Shown one piece after another: positions 1 through 25,572 of a DNA stretch of 25,572 nucleotides. A model generated the notes under the pieces. The model made no database searches and had not been told where the DNA came from. It worked only from the letters and a program-made list of their open reading frames with translations. Each line of letters begins with the position of its first letter. Position 1 is the first letter of the stretch. This DNA is from Aplysia californica (Eukaryota > Mollusca > Gastropoda > Aplysiida > Aplysiidae), in the NCBI RefSeq assembly GCF_000002075.1, contig NW_004797291.1, positions 1,085,395 to 1,110,966 on the forward strand, given 5' to 3'. Both the position numbers and the translations under genes were made by a program.

Positions 1-657
1 GGGAATAGAGGATGGGGAATAGTTGTACTTCTTCAAATATAGTAGAATAGAAGGCAATGTCTTTTAGTTTGAGTAAGGAGAAGAACATCAACTTCATCAA
101 AGCATTTTTAGTGCTAGGACAGAGCAAGACCAAAGATAGAAACAACGGTAAAGAAGTAGCACCTTCCACCAGCGGCACCTTCTAACCGCCCACTGTGGGA
201 GCTTCAGAAAGTGGATCACAGTGAGATCATGATAAAAGGCACAAATATAAATATTTATCTGTCTTATACAGTGTTTGACAGTTGTTTTTTTTAAAAACAG
301 TTTAAATAAAGAACTCTCTAAAAGGGAGAAAAATAGAAACAATGCCCACTTACAAGTTCTTGACTACAGCAAACTTTCAAATGTTTTCAGAAACATTTCC
401 ATACATACATTTTGATGAGCATGTCAAGTTATTTGGCATAATGAATTCACAGACTAGCTTTGAGTTTTAAGTTTTATACATTTGCCATGGTCAAAGAATA
501 CTGTCATTGACATTTACAATAAGTAATTCATGTGCTGAACAGTGTTGAAATGCACATTTGAAAATAAAAGCATCACAAAAACCCCCCATTAAAAAACTAT
601 AATTTGTTAAGTAGATTGCCAGTCTCTGTCTTGGAAAAATGTTGACTGCTTCTTCAC
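1..657. other. Intron or 3' flank, nothing recognised
   Basis: AT-rich sequence beyond the last exon seen. No PLAT motif, transposon end or RNA gene could be read on either strand. The 81-codon minus-strand frame at 97-342 lacks homology and splice context. It is an intron if the gene continues, or 3' UTR and flank if exon 16 ends at the TAA at 607-609. Confidence 0.5.
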
Positions 658-24759
<24,102 letters not shown>

Positions 24760-25572
24760 TGTTTATTCTATTTGTTTGCACGTCAAAGCAAAGATGGAAC
24801 TTAAGTGACCAGTATTTTAAGTGTCAAGATTCCATACCGAAACTACATTCCGCCATATTGTTTGTTACTGTTTCCCACGGTGAATGGACAACAATGATCT
24901 CGTCTGCAAAAGAGCTCGCATAATTTGACGGATATTTTAAATATCGATACCACCCCACTCCAATTGCTCCAACAATGAAATGGAAAACAAAAATAATTAT
25001 CGTGCTCGCCAACTCATAGCATTTGTTTGTGTAAAGTGTTTGAAAGTGCTTCAACCTGACTTTAACTGCTATTTCCTTACCAGATCTAGATCTAAGTAAT
25101 AAAAATGCTTTTACGTTACTCTCTTTTCTTTATTGCACGATGTTTCTAAATAGACTTACATGCAGGGCCTACACATAATTTCCCTCAGCCTACTGTATAA
25201 ATTAATAACGACTAAACAGTTTTTAATGAAGTTGATTAGACTACACGTTCTCTTCCGTTTAAAATATGTATTGGCTTGATTGTGCTTTAGAATAATAGGC
25301 TATGTTTAACCTGCTGGCCAGATCATAAGCGGTGAAAATTATAAACGTTAAATCATTGGCTTACAGGGATGGTATTTTTCTGTTTCTTGACCCCATAAAT
25401 TATTGGTTATTACGAATCCCGATATGTTTAATTTTGAACACAAACAAAGATTTCTCTTCAGCTATTATACCTTGTGTCCCTAAAAGGTCTACACACCGAG
25501 AAACACAGAAAAATCTTGCTGTTATTTCGATTGGAAAATTTAATGCACTTCAACGAATATATATATATATAT
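24760..25572. other. Upstream flank, presumed 5' UTR and promoter side
   Basis: 813 bases upstream of the start codon. No TATA box or other clear core promoter element in a supportable position was read. AGATCTAGATCT occurs at 25082-25093, and an (AT)n run closes the window from 25557. The minus-strand 76-codon frame at 24824-25054 is unsupported. Confidence 0.5.

Noticed and set aside
97-342. 81-codon minus-strand frame as the next PLAT exon
   Set aside because: No TGD, GTDAN, HDG or GWF motif, and no phase-compatible acceptor was seen.
24824-25054. 76-codon minus-strand frame upstream of the gene
   Set aside because: No recognisable motif and no link to exon 1; likely chance in the 5' flank.

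Overview
This window reads as intron-rich, AT-rich invertebrate animal DNA, most likely from a mollusc or another lophotrochozoan. The evidence is exons of 49-234 bases with GT/AG borders, LINE, hAT and Ty3/gypsy remnants, and many (CA)n, (GA)n and poly-G/poly-C runs. The species assignment is inference only. No rRNA gene, tRNA gene or CRISPR array was seen.

One host gene spans almost the whole window on the minus strand. Sixteen exons between 24759 and 658 join in one frame with matching phases to give about 709 residues. The product resembles LOXHD1 (lipoxygenase homology domain-containing protein 1). It has a non-PLAT N-terminal half (residues 1 to about 256, exons 1-7) followed by three tandem PLAT/LH2 domains (about 257-375, 386-508 and 522-705). 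PLAT3 is interrupted by a private 78-codon exon with a polylysine stretch and then a poly-Glu/Asp stretch. The gene probably continues beyond the low-coordinate edge.

Layout from high to low coordinates: upstream DNA (24760-25572). Intron 1 (21479-24645) carries a duplicated 270-bp unit with GCCGTACTTA palindromes, a 40-50-bp tandem repeat and an internally shortened Ty3/gypsy element with matched 225-bp LTRs. Intron 3 (16367-20492) carries a dead DNA transposon: a decayed DDE-type transposase, a 4 x 228-bp tandem array and inverted end sequences near 16445 and 20335. A LINE fragment and large (GA)n arrays lie within its span. Intron 7 (12114-14304) holds a 5'-truncated Rex1/Babar-type LINE with a TATCT-repeat tail. 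Intron 12 (4332-8394) holds a 181-bp hAT-type MITE. Intron 14 (2125-3428) holds an 18-bp minisatellite. Intron 15 (745-1890) holds a short duplicated repeat.

The most interesting points are the charged insert exon inside a PLAT fold, the N-terminal extension with a small Cys/His cluster, and the composite dead transposon. I found no convincing new defence or enzymatic system.
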